NCBI GenBank assembly: GCA_964403795.1
Contig: CAYOHP010000043.1
Span: 1 to 45,816 of the forward strand
Length of the DNA stretch: 45,816 nt
Direction of reading: 5' to 3'
Origin: CAYOHP01 sp964403795 [NCBI: uncultured bacterium]
GTDB lineage: Bacteria > Muiribacteriota > UBA6191 > CAZXTJ01
Below the pieces are notes generated by a model that ran no database searches, was not told where the DNA came from, and worked only from the letters and a program-made list of their open reading frames with translations. Both the position numbers and the translations under genes were made by a program. How positions within the stretch are numbered: the first letter of the stretch is position 1; each line of letters begins with the position of its first letter. Below, in pieces: positions 44,566 through 45,816 of the stretch.

Positions 44566-44906
44566 TGGTCCCGCTGAACTGGTACCTGATGCTCTCCTCG
44601 ATCCTGTTCACGCTGGGCCTCATCGGGGTCCTGTGCCGGCGGAACATGATCATCGTGCTGATGAGCATCGAGCTGATGCTCAACGCCGTGAACCTGAGCC
44701 TGGTCGCCTTCTCCCGGTTCCCGCCCCGCCTCGGGGACCTCGGCTATGCGGTCGACCCGACCAGCATCGCCAGCGGTCAGGTGATGGTGTTCTTCGTGAT
44801 GGCGATCGCCGCCGCCGAGGTCGCGGTCGGACTCTCCATCATCGTCGCCCTCTACCGGGTCAAGGAAACGGTGCTCGTCGATCGCGTCAACATGATGCGC
44901 GACTAG
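44565..44906 (+). CDS. nuoK: NADH-quinone oxidoreductase subunit K
   Basis: 113-residue membrane subunit with three helices. [25 protein letters not shown] contains the conserved Glu of the antiporter-like chain, and [30 protein letters not shown] contains the second conserved Glu. A small insertion of [15 protein letters not shown] between helices 2 and 3 lengthens it slightly (the usual length is ~100-105). Confidence 0.95.
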   Translation: MVPLNWYLMLSSILFTLGLIGVLCRRNMIIVLMSIELMLNAVNLSLVAFSRFPPRLGDLGYAVDPTSIASGQVMVFFVMAIAAAEVAVGLSIIVALYRVKETVLVDRVNMMRD

Positions 44907-44928
44907 GACCTGGAGGAAGCTTCTTCTC

Positions 44929-45816
44929 ATGGACTCGATCACCATGCTTCCGGTCTGGGGCATCCTGCTCCTGCCCCTGGCGTCGGCTCTCGTCATCGCC
45001 TTCTTCCTCCAACGCTTCGACCGGGCGGCGGCCGGGGTCGGGATCGCCAGCATCTCGCTGTGCTTCCTGCTCACCCTGTCGCTGCCGTTCTGGACCATGC
45101 CTGCCCAGACCCCCGGGGGGCGTGACCTGCCCGCCCAGCTCGACGCCTCGGGGATGGCGACCGGCCAGGTCTTCCTGTACCGGGACGGCTCCCAGCTGGG
45201 CTCCGGGATCCGGCGCCAGTGGGATCCCCGGCTCTGGATCGGGACTCCGGCCCCGGTGGACGCAGCGGGGAAGTCCCTGCCGTCGGGAGCCCCCGACGTG
45301 TCCCGGGGAGCAGGGGTCGAGATCCGCTTCGGCGTGATGATGGACAACCTGGCGTGGGCGATGACGCTGATCGTCACCCTGGTCGGCCTGCTGGTCCACA
45401 TCTTCTCGGTCGGGTACCTGGCCCATGAGGGGGCCTGGGGCCGGTACTTCGCAGGGCTCTCGCTGTTCTGCTTCTCGATGCTCGGGATCGTGCTCTCGCC
45501 CAACTACTTCCAGACCTTCATGTTCTGGGAGCTGGTGGGCGTCAGTTCGTACATCCTGATCGGCCACTACTACGACCAGGACAATCCGCCGGAGGCCGCC
45601 AAGAAGGCCTTCATGACCAACCGGGTGGCGGACTTCGTCTTCATGACCGGGATCCTCGCCCTCTTCGAGCGGGTGGGGACGGTCGACTTCCACGACCTGG
45701 CCGGCGCCTTCGACGGGGTGGCGGCCAACGAGCTGGGATGGCCGACGGCCATCGGGGTGATGCTGTTCGTGGGGTGCATGGGCAAGTCGGCCCAGTTCCC
45801 GTTCCACATCTGGCTC
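44929..45816 (+). CDS. nuoL: NADH-quinone oxidoreductase subunit L (partial, right edge)
   Basis: Antiporter-like membrane subunit with a discontinuous proton channel. 296 codons from ATG 44929 run open to the window edge; full NuoL is about 600-700 residues. Motifs: LVGLLVHIFSVGYLAHEGAWGRYFAGLSLFCFSMLGIVLSPNYFQTFMFWELVGVSSYILIGHYY with the key Glu in WELVG, then NRVADFVFMTGILALF and MGKSAQFPFHIWL at the edge. The loop between the second helix and the MMDNLAW segment holds about 50 extra residues (RDLPAQLDASGMATGQVF and on) not seen in common NuoL proteins. nuoM and nuoN are expected to follow. Confidence 0.96.
   Translation, partial: MDSITMLPVWGILLLPLASALVIAFFLQRFDRAAAGVGIASISLCFLLTLSLPFWTMPAQTPGGRDLPAQLDASGMATGQVFLYRDGSQLGSGIRRQWDPRLWIGTPAPVDAAGKSLPSGAPDVSRGAGVEIRFGVMMDNLAWAMTLIVTLVGLLVHIFSVGYLAHEGAWGRYFAGLSLFCFSMLGIVLSPNYFQTFMFWELVGVSSYILIGHYYDQDNPPEAAKKAFMTNRVADFVFMTGILALFERVGTVDFHDLAGAFDGVAANELGWPTAIGVMLFVGCMGKSAQFPFHIWL

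Overview
The window is GC-rich (roughly 70% by eye) bacterial chromosome, densely coding, with GTG/TTG starts and good Shine-Dalgarno sites. A Thermus-type V/A-ATPase operon, Complex I genes, membrane-anchored Hanks-type Ser/Thr kinases, a kinase fused to a SUMF1/FGE-like domain, FG-GAP repeat lipoproteins and Uma2 nucleases together suggest a Planctomycetota-like or similar deep-branching Gram-negative. This placement is inference only; no rRNA or marker tree is available in the window.

Layout. (1) 1-7526, minus strand: V/A-type ATPase operon in the order G-I-c-E-C-F-A-B, cut at the left edge inside subunit B (subunit D expected beyond). (2) 7860-11557: a divergent PilT-like ATPase with altered catalytic motifs, a class II glutamine amidotransferase, a convergent glycerol-facilitator type aquaporin, and a Pro/Tyr-rich lipoprotein. 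(3) 11610-17741, minus strand: an accessory-looking block with a VapBC-type toxin-antitoxin pair, a Uma2 nuclease, and a tight SNF2 helicase-SWIM zinc finger-HIT hydrolase cassette. (4) 17832-23819: a small membrane protein, an exported protein with three 88-residue repeats, a transmembrane Ser/Thr kinase with a C-terminal SUMF1-like domain, and a second Uma2 nuclease. (5) 24011-26406: an N-acyl-D-amino-acid deacylase-like amidohydrolase translationally coupled to a TetR regulator. (6) 26539-36433: exported subtilisin, a 14-repeat FG-GAP lipoprotein, an orphan protein with a remote SUMF1-like end, a di-heme MauG/cytochrome c peroxidase protein that seems to start at ATC, and a second transmembrane kinase. 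(7) 36598-45816: NADH:quinone oxidoreductase operon nuoA-C-D-E-F-G-H-I-J-K-L, cut at the right edge in nuoL. nuoB is absent from its usual place between nuoA and nuoC, and nuoG is short.

The two ends are bioenergetic: Complex I makes the ion gradient and the V/A-ATPase uses or makes it. The middle is mostly signalling, cell-surface and accessory functions. The most unusual items are the PilT-like protein with Walker A Lys, Walker B Glu and His-box His all substituted, the SNF2-SWIM-HIT cassette, the nuo operon without nuoB, the probable ATC start codon, and the degenerate SUMF1-like proteins. No tRNA, rRNA, CRISPR array, insertion sequence or prophage was seen.
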